A DNA stretch of 64,000 nucleotides, taken from assembly GCF_017573545.1 (NCBI RefSeq), contig NZ_JAGEOK010000016.1, positions 62,001-126,000 of the forward strand, written 5' to 3'. This document shows positions 8,370 through 16,674 of this stretch, piece after piece; the stretch's first letter is position 1, and each line of letters begins with the position of its first letter. Below the pieces are notes generated by a model. That model saw nothing but the letters and a program-made list of their open reading frames with translations, did no database searches and was not told where the DNA came from. The position numbers and the translations under genes were made by a program. This stretch comes from Actinomadura nitritigenes (GTDB lineage Bacteria > Actinomycetota > Actinomycetes > Streptosporangiales > Streptosporangiaceae).

Positions 8370-9992
8370 ATGGCGCCGCAGGGGAAGCTGGACCTCGATC
8401 CGCAGGTGGTGGCCGCCGCCCGGCGGCTCGCCGCGCGGGCCGCGGAACCGATCATCCGGATGGCCCGCTCCCACACCACCGTCTCGGTTGAGCGGGCGCT
8501 GCTGCGGCTGGCCGGGCTGACCGGCGCCGACGACGAGGGCCGGCCCTGGGCCAACCACCTCGCCGACGCCGTCCGCGACCAGGTCGGCCTCGAGCACGGC
8601 CTCGCCCTGCCGGTGTGGGACGCGCTGCTGAACGGGCCGCACCGGACCCTCGGCGACCTCGCGCAGGCCGCCGCCCGGGGCCGTGTGTCCTTCCGGCTGC
8701 CCGCCGGCACCGACGCCGCGCACGCCCGCGAGGCCGCGACCGCCGCCGCCCGCGGCGGCATCGCCCGCATCGACCGCCGCCGCGCCGAGCGCGACGCGCT
8801 GCTGCGGCGGCTGCCGACCCCGGACACCGCCGACCCGCCGCGCCCGCTCGTCTACCTCATCGTCGCGACCGGCGACATCTACGAGGACATCCCGCAGGCC
8901 CAGGCCGCCGCCCGCGAGGGCGCCGACGTCGTCGCGGTCATCCGCTCCACCGGGCAGTCGCTGCTCGACTTCGTCCCCGAGGGCGCCACCCGCGAGGGCT
9001 ACGCCGGCACCTACGCCACCCAGGAGAACTTCCGGCTCATGCGCGCGGCGCTGGACGACGTGTCCCGCGAGCTCGGCCGCTACGTCCGGCTGACCAACTA
9101 CGCCTCCGGGCTGTGCATGCCGGAGATCGCCACGCTCGCCGGGCTGGAGCGCCTGGACATGATGCTGAACGACTGCATGTACGGCATCATCTTCCGCGAC
9201 ATCAACCCTCGCCGCACCTTCATCGACCAGCGCTTCTCCCGGCAGATCCACGCCCGCGCCGGGATCGTCATCAACACCGGCGAGGACAACTACCTCACCA
9301 CCGCCGACGCGGTCGACGCCGCGCACACCGTGATCGTCAGCCAGCTGCTCAACGAGCGGTTCGGGCACGAGGCGGGCCTCGCCGACGCCCAGCTCGGCCT
9401 CGGCCACGCCTTCGAGATCAACCCGGCGATCCCCGACTCGTTCCGGCTGGAGCTGGCGCACGCCCAGCTCGTCCGCGAGCTGTTCCCCGGCGCGCCGCTG
9501 AAGTACATGCCGCCGACCAAGCACATGACCGGCAACATCTTCGCCGGCTACCTGCTGGACGCGTTCTTCAACCTCGCCGGGGTGCTGACCGGGCAGTCGA
9601 TCATCCTGATCGGGATGATGACCGAGGGCATCCACACCCCCTGGCTGTCGGACCGCGACCTCGCGCTGGAGAACGTCCGCTACGTCCGCGACGCCTGCGG
9701 CGCCCTCGCCGAGGACTTCATGCCCCGCCCCGACGGGATGATCGTCCAGCGGGCCAGGCAGGTGCTGTCGGAGTCGGTCGAGCTGCTCGAGCGGATCAGC
9801 GACGACGGGCTGCTCACCGCGATCGCCGAGGGCACCTTCGGCGTCACCCGCCGCCCGCCCGACGGCGGCAAGGGCCTGGACGGCGTCGTCGAGCGCGCCG
9901 ACGGCTACGTCAACCCCGCGATCGAGATCCTCGACACCGAGGACCCGCACGCCCCCCGCAGCACGGCCGACGCCCAGGAGGTGCCCGCATGA
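8370..9992 (+). CDS. kamD: lysine 5,6-aminomutase, alpha subunit
   Basis: A 540-residue large subunit of the adenosylcobalamin- and PLP-dependent aminomutase. The enzyme moves the terminal amino group of D-lysine or L-beta-lysine to the neighbouring carbon in lysine fermentation. It aligns in character with clostridial KamD along its whole length: N-terminal LDPQVVAAARRLAARAAEPI, central IVATGDIYEDIPQAQAAA and QENFRLMRAALDDV, then KYMPPTKHMTGNIF. The small subunit, carrying B12 and PLP ligands, overlaps its stop codon by four bases, so the two are translationally coupled. A kal-like gene completes the operon. The other lysine-fermentation genes (kamA, kdd, kce) are not in this window. Confidence 0.93.
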   Translation: MAPQGKLDLDPQVVAAARRLAARAAEPIIRMARSHTTVSVERALLRLAGLTGADDEGRPWANHLADAVRDQVGLEHGLALPVWDALLNGPHRTLGDLAQAAARGRVSFRLPAGTDAAHAREAATAAARGGIARIDRRRAERDALLRRLPTPDTADPPRPLVYLIVATGDIYEDIPQAQAAAREGADVVAVIRSTGQSLLDFVPEGATREGYAGTYATQENFRLMRAALDDVSRELGRYVRLTNYASGLCMPEIATLAGLERLDMMLNDCMYGIIFRDINPRRTFIDQRFSRQIHARAGIVINTGEDNYLTTADAVDAAHTVIVSQLLNERFGHEAGLADAQLGLGHAFEINPAIPDSFRLELAHAQLVRELFPGAPLKYMPPTKHMTGNIFAGYLLDAFFNLAGVLTGQSIILIGMMTEGIHTPWLSDRDLALENVRYVRDACGALAEDFMPRPDGMIVQRARQVLSESVELLERISDDGLLTAIAEGTFGVTRRPPDGGKGLDGVVERADGYVNPAIEILDTEDPHAPRSTADAQEVPA

Positions 9993-10840
9993 CGGTCGAG
10001 ACGCCCGGGACGCAGGCCCCGGTCCAGCCCGCCGACACCCGCCAGGTGATCCGCCCCTACGGCGACACCACCGGCGACGGCATGGTCCAGATGTCGTTCA
10101 CCCTGCCGATCCCGGCGGGCAAGCGCGCCGACGCCGCCGCGCTCCAGCTGGCCGGGAAGATGGGCCTGGATCCCGCCAGCGTCGTGCACGCCAAGCCGAT
10201 GGGCCCCGACTTCACCTTCTTCATCGTCTACGGGCGGGTCGGGCACCTGATCGACTACGCCTCCATCCCCGTCCCTGAGGAGCGGGCGTACCCGCTGCTG
10301 TCCTCGCAGGAGGTCAACCTCGCCATCCGGGGCGCGCTGAACCGGCGGCTCGTCGTCGTCGGCGCGTGCATCGGCACCGACGCCCACACCGTCGGCATCG
10401 ACGCGATCCTCAACGTCAAGGGGTTCGCGGGGGAGAAGGGCCTGGAGTACTACCGGGAGATCCAGGTGGTGAACATGGGCGCCCAGGTCACCGTCGAAGA
10501 GCTCGTCGAGCGCGCCAAGGCCGAGAACGCCGACGCCGTGCTGGTCTCCCAGGTCGTCACGCAGAAGAACGCGCATTTGCACAACACCAAGCAGACGGCC
10601 GCCGCGTTCCACGCCGAGTACCCCACCGCCGTCGCCGCCGGGATGGGGCGCCCGCTGCTGGTGGTCGGCGGGCCCCGGTTCGACACAGTCACCGAGGAGG
10701 ACCTCGGCGTCGACCGGATCTTCGGCAAGGGCACCACGCCCGCCGAGGTCGCCAGCTACCTCGTCCACGCCCTGCTTCCGGGGGAGGCCGTGCGGGAGGC
10801 ACGGCAGGCGGACGACGACGAAGGAGAGGACGGACGATGA
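9989..10840 (+). CDS. kamE: lysine 5,6-aminomutase, beta (B12-binding) subunit
   Basis: A 283-residue small subunit. It shows the base-off/His-on cobalamin motif DxHxxG as D131-A-H133-T-V-G136, and the PLP-Schiff-base lysine at K144. These are the same H133/K144 numbers described for the clostridial enzyme, so the catalytic residues are intact. An N-terminal dimerisation and substrate-binding segment (about 1-115) precedes the Rossmann B12 domain (about 115-260). Residues at the end are Asp/Glu-rich. Its ATG overlaps the end of kamD and its stop overlaps the start of the next gene, both as ATGA. The enzyme needs adenosylcobalamin from elsewhere in the genome. Confidence 0.94.
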   Translation: MTVETPGTQAPVQPADTRQVIRPYGDTTGDGMVQMSFTLPIPAGKRADAAALQLAGKMGLDPASVVHAKPMGPDFTFFIVYGRVGHLIDYASIPVPEERAYPLLSSQEVNLAIRGALNRRLVVVGACIGTDAHTVGIDAILNVKGFAGEKGLEYYREIQVVNMGAQVTVEELVERAKAENADAVLVSQVVTQKNAHLHNTKQTAAAFHAEYPTAVAAGMGRPLLVVGGPRFDTVTEEDLGVDRIFGKGTTPAEVASYLVHALLPGEAVREARQADDDEGEDGR

Positions 10841-11232
10841 CCGACCCCCGCGAGGGCCTGACCGTCACCCACCGGCGCTACGTGCCCTACGCCCACGCCC
10901 ACTACGCCGGCGACCTGGTCGACGGCGCCTACATGCTCGGCCTTTTCGGCGACGTCGCCACCGAGGTGTGCATCCGCACCGACGGCGACGAGGGCCTGTT
11001 CGCCTCCTACTCCGACGTGCAGTTCCGCGCGCCCGTCCGGGCCGGGGACGTGCTGGAGGCCACCGCCGTCGTCACCCGCGTGGGCACCCGCAGCCGCACG
11101 CTGGACTTCGAGGCGCGCGTGGTGTGCCGGGGCCGCCCCGACAAGGGCGAGTCGTCCGCCGAGGTGCTGGCCGAGCCGATCGTGGCCGTCACCGCCACCG
11201 GCACGGTGGTCGTCCCCGCGCCCGTCGGCTGA
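10837..11232 (+). CDS. kal: hotdog-fold 3-aminobutyryl-CoA ammonia-lyase-like protein
   Basis: A 131-residue single hotdog-domain protein matching the size and character of Kal. In lysine fermentation Kal removes ammonia from L-3-aminobutyryl-CoA to give crotonyl-CoA. The beginning, THRRYVPYAHAHYAGDLVDGAYML, carries the conserved helix entry; only segments of it are cited here. The central ASYSDVQFRAPVRAGDVLEA matches MaoC/thioesterase-like strands. It is coupled to kamE by an ATGA overlap. The operon context supports Kal over a generic thioesterase, but hotdog proteins are hard to tell apart by eye. Kdd and Kce, which would make its substrate, are absent here. Confidence 0.78.
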   Translation: MTDPREGLTVTHRRYVPYAHAHYAGDLVDGAYMLGLFGDVATEVCIRTDGDEGLFASYSDVQFRAPVRAGDVLEATAVVTRVGTRSRTLDFEARVVCRGRPDKGESSAEVLAEPIVAVTATGTVVVPAPVG

Positions 11233-11883
11233 TCCGCCGGGCCGTCCGGGCCCCCGGCGCGCCGCCCCGCGGGCGCGCGCCGCGGGGCGGCGCCGGCGCG
11301 TCCGGGCCGGAATTGGCGGTGACCTGCGATCATGGTGCTGAGCTGGGAGAACAGAGAGTCGCCGCAGAACATGCGGCGGTTGACAAGGGCCGCGAAGCCG
11401 GTAGTTTTGCTGCAGTCCAGCACGGGACTCACCGATCGGCCGCCCGGGTCGTCACCGGGCACCGCGCCGCGGCGGGACGAGAGCGGGCCACACCGGTGGC
11501 GGACGCCGCGCCCGCCCGAGCCAGTGCGGTGGTCCGGGCCGGTGTCCGGGCGGAGCCGCCCGATCGCGCGGGGGGTTGGACCCGGGAAGGGCCCGGACAT
11601 CCAGTAGAAAACGGAGGCCCGCTCTCACCGCCTGTGGGACGGCTCCGGCCCGATGGATGTCACGGGCCCTCTTCCGCGTCCGCGCGCCCCCCGGAAGCCG
11701 TCCTGTCCGCCCCGTTCCCGCCGGATCCGGCCCCGCCTTCCGCCGCCCGCGGCGCCCCGACCTCGGCCGCGAACGCATACCGTTGCCCCAGCGGCGGTGA
11801 CACCGTGATCGGGGCGTGGTCGCCCCGGCCGCCACGGGCCGGTAGCGTTCCGGCGGACGGATCGAGCGAACGAGGGGTGGACG
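11233..11883. other. 650-base region upstream of lnt
   Basis: No convincing protein gene is seen. A promoter-like block lies at 11361-11407 (separate entry), giving a predicted leader of about 470 bases before lnt. The leader holds many GC-rich dyads, for instance GGGGCG-TGGT-CGCCCC at 11811-11826. An open frame in the middle has no ribosome site or recognisable product. The stretch could encode a structured leader or a small RNA; I recognise neither a riboswitch nor SRP/6S RNA. Confidence 0.4.
11361..11407 (+). promoter_or_regulatory. promoter with upstream dyad
   Basis: TTGACA at 11380-11385 and TAGTTT at 11402-11407 are separated by 16 bases, a good match to a housekeeping sigma promoter. 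The dyad GCCGCA-GAACA-TGCGGC (11361-11377) sits immediately upstream of the -35, where an activator or repressor could bind. The nearest gene downstream is lnt. Confidence 0.55.
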
Positions 11884-13602
11884 TTGGCCCAGGAGACCCT
11901 CCCGGACCGGTCGCCGGCCGGCGGACCGGCGGACGCCGGCGGCGGGCCCGGCCCGGCAGCGCGCCCCGGGCGCCTCGCCCGGCGGGGCCGCGCGCTGCGC
12001 CGCTTCCTGCGCACCGGCGGGCGCGCCGGCTGGCCCCGCACGCTCGTGGTCCTGGTCGCCGGCGGCGCGCTGTGCCTGGCGTTCCCGCCGTTCGACCTCA
12101 CGCCGCTGGGCCCCGTCGCCGTCGCCGCGCTCACCCTCGCGATGCGCGGCCAGGCGGCCCGTACCGGCGCCTGGCTCGGCTTCCTCGGCGGCGCCGCGTT
12201 CTTCCTGCCCACCCTGGACGGGCTGATCCCGGTCGGCCCCGACGCCTGGGCCGTGCTGAGCCTGGTGCAGGCGCTCTACTTCATCCCCATGGGCGCCGCC
12301 ATCGCGCTGGTCACCCGGCTGCCCGGCTGGCCGGTGTGGACGGCGGCGCTGTGGGTCGGCCAGGAGGCGCTGCGCGGCCGCGAGCCGTTCGGCGGGTTCC
12401 CGTGGGCGCGGCTGGCCTTCAGCCAGACCGCGACGCCCCTGACCCCCTACGCCTCGATCGGCGGCGCGCCGCTGGTCACCTTCCTGACCGCCCTGGTCGG
12501 GGGCCTGCTCGCCTTCGCGGCCGTCGCCGCCTGGCGGCTGCGCCCGCCCCGCCCGGCGCCCGAGGCCGAGGCCGGCGGCGACGGGGCGGACGGCGCCGCA
12601 CGCGCACCCGGAGGGCCGGGCAGGCGCCGTGCGGCCGTCTCGGCCGCCCTGGCCCTGGTGGTGGCCGGCGCGGTCACCGGTGCGGGGGCCCTCATCCCGA
12701 CGCCCGCCGACGGCCCGCACGTCACCGTCGCCGTCATCCAGGGCAACGTGCCCCGCCTCGGCCTGGACTTCCTCGGCCAGCGCAAGGCCGTCCTGAACAA
12801 CCACGTCACGGCCACCCACGAGCTGGCCGCCGAGATCCGCGCCGGCAAGGTCGCGAAGCCGCAGCTGGTCGTCTGGCCGGAGAACTCCAGCGACCTGGAC
12901 CCCTACACCGAGCCCGACGCCTACCGGGCCATCGACGGGGCCGTGAGGGACGTCGGCGTGCCCGTCCTGGTCGGCGCCCTCACCGACACGCCCGACCGCA
13001 AGAAGGTCGAGAACCGCGGCATCGTGTGGGACCCGGTGACCGGCCCCGGCGACTACTACGTCAAGCGGCACCCCGTCCCGTTCGGCGAGTACCTGCCGTA
13101 CCGGGACGTCCTCACCAAGATCATCAAGCGGTTCGAGCTGATCCCCCGCGACTTCGCGAAGGGCACCCGGTCCGGTGTCATGCGGCTCGGGCCCGTCGAC
13201 ATCGGCGACGTGATCTGCTTCGAGGTCGCCTACGACCGGGAGGTCCGCGACGTCTCCCGCGGCCGGATCCTGGTCGTCCAGACCAACAACGCCACCTACG
13301 GCCGCACCAGCCTGCCGCCCCAGCAGATCGCCATGTCGAGGCTGCGCGCGGTCGAGCATGGCCGTACGATCTTGGTTGCCGCGACGAGCGGGATCAGCGC
13401 GATCGTCGCCCCGGACGGGCGGATGATCGACCGGTCCAGGGAGTTCGTGCCGGACATCCAGGTCGCGAGCGTCCCCGAGCGCACCGAGCGGACCCTGGCG
13501 GACCGGGTCGGCGAGTTGCCGGAATGGGTGCTGGTCGTGGTGGGTATCGGGGCGCTGTGCGCCGCGGCATGGACGACGGCCAGGAAGAACGAGGGGAATT
13601 GA
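11884..13602 (+). CDS. lnt: apolipoprotein N-acyltransferase
   Basis: A 572-residue membrane enzyme that adds the third acyl chain to lipoproteins. The N-terminal half carries a basic leader and about six to seven membrane helices. The C-terminal half is a nitrilase-like periplasm-facing domain beginning VAVIQGNVPRLGLD. The catalytic triad is visible: Glu in VVWPENSSD, Lys in YYVKRHPVPFGEYLP and Cys in GDVICFEVAYD. Translation most likely starts at TTG 11884 after a GAGGGGT ribosome site. The next gene starts six bases past its stop and encodes polyprenol-phosphomannose synthase, as in mycobacteria, where the two activities are fused in some species. Confidence 0.93.
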   Translation: MAQETLPDRSPAGGPADAGGGPGPAARPGRLARRGRALRRFLRTGGRAGWPRTLVVLVAGGALCLAFPPFDLTPLGPVAVAALTLAMRGQAARTGAWLGFLGGAAFFLPTLDGLIPVGPDAWAVLSLVQALYFIPMGAAIALVTRLPGWPVWTAALWVGQEALRGREPFGGFPWARLAFSQTATPLTPYASIGGAPLVTFLTALVGGLLAFAAVAAWRLRPPRPAPEAEAGGDGADGAARAPGGPGRRRAAVSAALALVVAGAVTGAGALIPTPADGPHVTVAVIQGNVPRLGLDFLGQRKAVLNNHVTATHELAAEIRAGKVAKPQLVVWPENSSDLDPYTEPDAYRAIDGAVRDVGVPVLVGALTDTPDRKKVENRGIVWDPVTGPGDYYVKRHPVPFGEYLPYRDVLTKIIKRFELIPRDFAKGTRSGVMRLGPVDIGDVICFEVAYDREVRDVSRGRILVVQTNNATYGRTSLPPQQIAMSRLRAVEHGRTILVAATSGISAIVAPDGRMIDRSREFVPDIQVASVPERTERTLADRVGELPEWVLVVVGIGALCAAAWTTARKNEGN

Positions 13603-13607
13603 CACCG

Positions 13608-14354
13608 ATGGAGATCCCAGCCGACCTCGGCAGGGTGCTCGTGATCATCCCGACCTACAACGAGCGGGAGAACATCGAGGGCATCACCGGCCGGGTGCGC
13701 AAGGCCGTGCCGTCGGTGGACGTGCTGGTCGTGGACGACGCGAGCCCGGACGGCACCGGCGAGGTCGCCGACGCCATGGCCGCCGCGGACGACCAGGTGA
13801 AGGTGCTCCACCGCACCGGCAAGGAGGGCCTCGGCCCCGCCTACATCGCCGGGTTCCGGTGGGCCGCCGAGCACGGCTACGACGTCATGGTGGAGATGGA
13901 CGCCGACGGCTCCCACCAGCCCGAGGAGCTGCCTCGGCTGCTGGCCGCGCTGGAGGACGCCGACCTGGTCATCGGCGCCCGCTGGGTGCCCGGCGGCAAG
14001 GTGGAGAACTGGCCCAGGCGCCGGGAGGCGCTGTCGCGCGGCGCCAACACCTACGCGCGGATGATGCTGCGCATCCCGCTGCACGACGCCACCGGCGGCT
14101 ACCGCGCCTTCCGCGCCGCGACGCTCGACAAGATCGGCCTGGACGGGGTGGACTCGCGCGGCTACTGCTTCCAGATCGACCTCGCGCTGCGCGCGCTCCA
14201 CAAGGGCCTGCGGGTCGTCGAGGTGCCGATCACCTTCGTCGAGCGGGTCCACGGCACCAGCAAGATGAGCCGGGACGTGATGATGGAGGCGGCGCTGCGC
14301 ATCACCCAGTGGGGGATGGCCGAGCGCTCGGGCAAGCGCGACCGGTCCGGCTGA
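13608..14354 (+). CDS. ppm1: polyprenol-monophosphomannose synthase
   Basis: A 248-residue GT2-family synthase transferring mannose from GDP-mannose to polyprenyl phosphate, giving the donor for lipoglycans and protein O-mannosylation. It shows VLVIIPTYNERENI at the N-terminus, VDDASPDGTG, the metal-binding DxD in VEMDADGSHQPEEL, and GARWVPGG. No membrane helices are visible, so it resembles the soluble D2 domain of mycobacterial Ppm1, with Lnt next door supplying the D1 counterpart. An in-frame ATG 39 bases earlier lies inside lnt; ATG 13608 is preferred, although the GAGGGG site is about 12 bases away. Probably one transcript with lnt. Confidence 0.92.
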   Translation: MEIPADLGRVLVIIPTYNERENIEGITGRVRKAVPSVDVLVVDDASPDGTGEVADAMAAADDQVKVLHRTGKEGLGPAYIAGFRWAAEHGYDVMVEMDADGSHQPEELPRLLAALEDADLVIGARWVPGGKVENWPRRREALSRGANTYARMMLRIPLHDATGGYRAFRAATLDKIGLDGVDSRGYCFQIDLALRALHKGLRVVEVPITFVERVHGTSKMSRDVMMEAALRITQWGMAERSGKRDRSG

Positions 14355-14441
14355 CGCGCCGCGGGCGCCTCCAGGGGAAACGTTCGGGCGCGTCCCGGCG
14401 TTGACACCGGTACAGGCAATCCGCAACCCGAAAATGGAGCC

Positions 14442-14987
14442 ATGCTGCCGCTCGCACTGGTCCTGGCGTTCCTGCTGATACCGGTCGTGGAGATCGTCCT
14501 GCTCGTCCAGGTCGGCGAGGTGATCGGCCTGTGGCCGACGCTGGCGCTGCTGGCGGCCGAGACCGTGCTGGGCGCCTGGATCGTCCGCCGGGAGGGCCGC
14601 CGCGCCTGGCACGTCCTGCAGGACGCGCTGCGGCGGGGGACCGTGCCCGAACGCGGGCTCGGCGACGCCGCGCTGGTGATGGCCGGCGGCGTCCTGCTGC
14701 TGATCCCCGGCCTGATCACCGACGTCCTCGGCCTGCTGTTCGTGCTTCCGTTCACCCGGCCGCTGGTCCGCCGCGCCGCGTCCCGGTACGCCGCCCGGCG
14801 GACGCGCCTGGCCGGCGACCGCGCGTCGATGACGTTCCCGCCTTCCGCCGGCGGTCCCGGGCTGGGGCCGTTCGGCCGTTTCGACCCGTTCGATCCGGGC
14901 GCGGACGCGCGCGACCCCGGCACTCCGCGCGGCCCGGTCGTGCGCGGCGAGGTCGTCGAGGAGGACGACCACCCGTCCCGGACCTGA
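14442..14987 (+). CDS. fxsA: FxsA family membrane protein
   Basis: A 181-residue FxsA-type protein. Four hydrophobic stretches lie in the first 110 residues: LALVLAFLLIPVVEIVLL, an IGLWPTLALLAAE segment, ALVMAGGVLLLIPGLITD, and VLGLLFVLPFTRPLV. The motif LLLIPGLITDVLG is the family signature. The C-terminus is a disordered Arg/Pro/Asp tail. In E. coli FxsA affects phage exclusion by F plasmids; its actinomycete role is unknown. TTGACA at 14401-14406 may belong to its own promoter, though no good -10 is seen. It converges on rbpA across a strong hairpin. Confidence 0.88.
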   Translation: MLPLALVLAFLLIPVVEIVLLVQVGEVIGLWPTLALLAAETVLGAWIVRREGRRAWHVLQDALRRGTVPERGLGDAALVMAGGVLLLIPGLITDVLGLLFVLPFTRPLVRRAASRYAARRTRLAGDRASMTFPPSAGGPGLGPFGRFDPFDPGADARDPGTPRGPVVRGEVVEEDDHPSRT

Positions 14988-15020
14988 CACGGCCGCGCCC
15001 CGGGTGCGGCCCGCGAAGGG

Positions 15021-15050
15021 TCCACGGCATGCGAGTCCACGGCATGCGAA
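15021..15050. repeat. 15-bp tandem duplication
   Basis: TCCACGGCATGCGAG is directly followed by TCCACGGCATGCGAA, a duplication with one mismatch. The second copy runs into the left arm of the terminator hairpin. Probably replication slippage. Confidence 0.8.
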
Positions 15051-15083
15051 AGGGCCCGCACCTTCCGGTGCGGGCCCTTTCGC
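15046..15083. terminator. bidirectional terminator between fxsA and rbpA
   Basis: Perfect 17-bp arms (GCGAAAGGGCCCGCACC and its complement) flank a TTCC tetraloop. AAA and TTT lie near the ends of the arms, so the hairpin can serve both convergent genes. Confidence 0.9.
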
Positions 15084-15097
15084 CGACCCTCAGCGGG

Positions 15098-15442
15098 TCA
15101 TGCCGATCTCCTGCGCCCCGCTCGCAGGATCTCCAGCCTCTCGGCGAGGACCTCCTCCAGGTCCTCCACGGTTCTGCGCTCCATGAGCATGTCCCAGTGG
15201 GTGCGCGGCGGCTTCCCCTTCTTGGCTTGGGGCAGCTCCCCGTCGACCCGCAGGGCCGTGGCGCCGCAGCTGCGGCATTCCCAGGTCATCGGCACCTCGG
15301 CCTCGGCTGCGAGCGTCACCGTGAACCGGTGGCCCTTCGTGCAGGTGTAGTCCACCTCTTGCCGAGGGGCCAGATCGGTGTTGCGATCGTTCTCGTAGCT
15401 CGTCGCTCCGAGTCGGGTGCCGCGAAGTGCGCGCTCGGCCAT
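15098..15442 (-). CDS. rbpA: RNA polymerase-binding protein RbpA
   Basis: A 114-residue actinobacterial RNA-polymerase-binding protein that helps the housekeeping sigma factor form open complexes. It starts MAERALRGTRLGATSYENDR, the conserved sigma/core-contacting tail, followed by the zinc-ribbon-like core (CTKGHRFTVTL ... WECRSCGA). The C-terminal sigma-interaction helix includes HWDMLMERRTVEDLEE. ATG 15442 is preferred over an in-frame GTG six bases earlier because GGGAGG lies nine bases before the ATG. It is single-copy core information machinery, so this part of the window is stable chromosome. Confidence 0.96.
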   Translation of the reverse strand: MAERALRGTRLGATSYENDRNTDLAPRQEVDYTCTKGHRFTVTLAAEAEVPMTWECRSCGATALRVDGELPQAKKGKPPRTHWDMLMERRTVEDLEEVLAERLEILRAGRRRSA

Positions 15443-15599
15443 CGTCACGTGCCTCCCAGACGGCTTGCGGTCTTGTCCTCACCAACGCCGGACACCATCA
15501 CAAGATTCCCGGATCATGCGGCGCCCAACCCTGCTCTTTGCGGCCGCGCCGCGCCGCCCGCGCCGATCGTCCGGCGGAGCCGGCCGTCCGCGTCGCCCG

Positions 15600-16244
15600 T
15601 CAGGACCCGACCCGGTCGGTGCCGTCGGCGACGTGGTCGACGAACCCGTACTCGCGGGCCTGCTCGGCGGTGAACCAGCGGTCCCGGTCCCCGTCCGCCT
15701 CGATCCTCTCCAGCGGCTGGCCGGTGTGGAAGGCGGTGCGCTCGGCCAGGATCCGCTTCAGGTAGAGGGACTGCTCCGCCTGGATCCTGATGTCGGACGC
15801 GGTGCCGCCGATCCCGCCGTGCGGCTGGTGCATCATCACCCGCGCGTGCCGCAGCGCGTACCGCTTGCCGGCCGTCCCCGCGCACAGCAGCGTCTGCCCC
15901 ATCGAGGCCGCGATGCCCATCGCCACCGTCGACACGTCGTTCGGGACGAACTGCATCATGTCGTAGATCGCCATCCCGGCGTCGACCACCCCGCCGGGGG
16001 AGTTGATGTAGATGGTGATGTCGCGCCGCGCGTCCTGCGCGGCGAGCAGCAGCAGCTGCGCGTTGACCCGGTTGGCGACCTGGTCGTCGATCTCCGTGCC
16101 GAGGAACACGATCCGCCGGGCGAGCAGCCGCTCGTGCAGCTGCGCGTCCGCGAGCCGCGGCGCCTCGGCCACCGCCGCCGACGTCCGCGGCGCGAACGTC
16201 TCCGCCCGCCCGCCGGGACGGTCCTCCTGCGGTCGTTCGAACAT
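15600..16244 (-). CDS. clpP: ATP-dependent Clp protease, proteolytic subunit
   Basis: A 214-residue ClpP. The serine-protease triad is intact: S114 in GIAASMGQ, H139 in MMHQPHGG and D184 in IEADGDRDRW. Other ClpP marks are INSPGGVVDAG and the handle-region helix IRIQAEQSLYLKRILAERT. The first 30 residues are a variable propeptide. It stands alone, not beside clpX, so it is probably one of the accessory ClpP copies actinomycetes carry besides the essential pair. It has a GGAGG ribosome site. An 11-bp-arm inverted repeat lies just upstream, shared with the divergent antitoxin-like gene, which suggests a dedicated regulator. Confidence 0.94.
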   Translation of the reverse strand: MFERPQEDRPGGRAETFAPRTSAAVAEAPRLADAQLHERLLARRIVFLGTEIDDQVANRVNAQLLLLAAQDARRDITIYINSPGGVVDAGMAIYDMMQFVPNDVSTVAMGIAASMGQTLLCAGTAGKRYALRHARVMMHQPHGGIGGTASDIRIQAEQSLYLKRILAERTAFHTGQPLERIEADGDRDRWFTAEQAREYGFVDHVADGTDRVGS

Positions 16245-16254
16245 GCACCCTCCT

Positions 16255-16290
16255 TCGATCTGTACGGAACGTACACTCTGTACAGATCGA
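16255..16290. promoter_or_regulatory. palindromic operator between clpP and phd-like gene
   Basis: TCGATCTGTAC (16255-16265) and its exact complement GTACAGATCGA (16280-16290) are separated by 14 bases. Inside, TGTAC, GTACA and TGTACA half-sites recur at roughly 10-base steps. The site is 10 bases from the clpP start and must control it, possibly with the antitoxin-like gene. Confidence 0.75.
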
Positions 16291-16337
16291 GACGCTACAG
16301 GTGCGCACCGGAGGGGGCCAGGGGAGTTCGCTATACG

Positions 16338-16649
16338 ATGAACAGCGTGGAGAAGCCGGTGACGGAGGCACGCAAGGAGTTCGCCGACCTGGTGAACCGG
16401 GTCGCCTACACGGGGGAGCGCGTGGCGCTGACCCGCCGTGGGAAGGTGATGGCCGCCCTCGTGTCGGCGGAGGACCTGGAGCTTCTGGAGAGCCTGCGCG
16501 CCGGGCGCGTCGACCTCACCCAGGCCGGCCCCTCCGCCTCGCCGCAGTCCGACCGCGCGCAGCCCGACCGGCCCCAGCACGCGCCGCTGCGGATCGCCGC
16601 GGAGTACCGTCCCGGCGGCCCGCCGCGCCCGCCGGGCTTCGGCCGCTGA
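16338..16649 (+). CDS. Phd/YefM-type antitoxin-like protein
   Basis: A 103-residue protein. Residues 1-60 match the Phd/YefM fold: KPVTEARKEFADLVNRV, ERVALTRRGKVMAALVS, EDLELLESL. These proteins bind DNA as dimers and neutralise a toxin with a disordered C-terminus. No Doc-, YoeB- or RelE-like gene is adjacent, so it is an orphan. The tail (60-103) is Pro/Gln/Arg-rich and unlike typical toxin-binding helices. It is divergent from clpP and could itself recognise the shared operator, which is an inference. Confidence 0.8.
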   Translation: MNSVEKPVTEARKEFADLVNRVAYTGERVALTRRGKVMAALVSAEDLELLESLRAGRVDLTQAGPSASPQSDRAQPDRPQHAPLRIAAEYRPGGPPRPPGFGR

Positions 16650-16674
16650 TCCGTCCCGGCCGGGGGAGCCGGGC

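Noticed and set aside
15021..15050. CRISPR-like or regulatory direct repeats near rbpA
   Set aside because: Only two adjacent 15-bp copies without spacers; simple duplication next to a terminator.
16338..16649. Complete type II toxin-antitoxin pair
   Set aside because: No Doc-, YoeB- or RelE-like gene lies on either side; the neighbours are clpP and GDPD.
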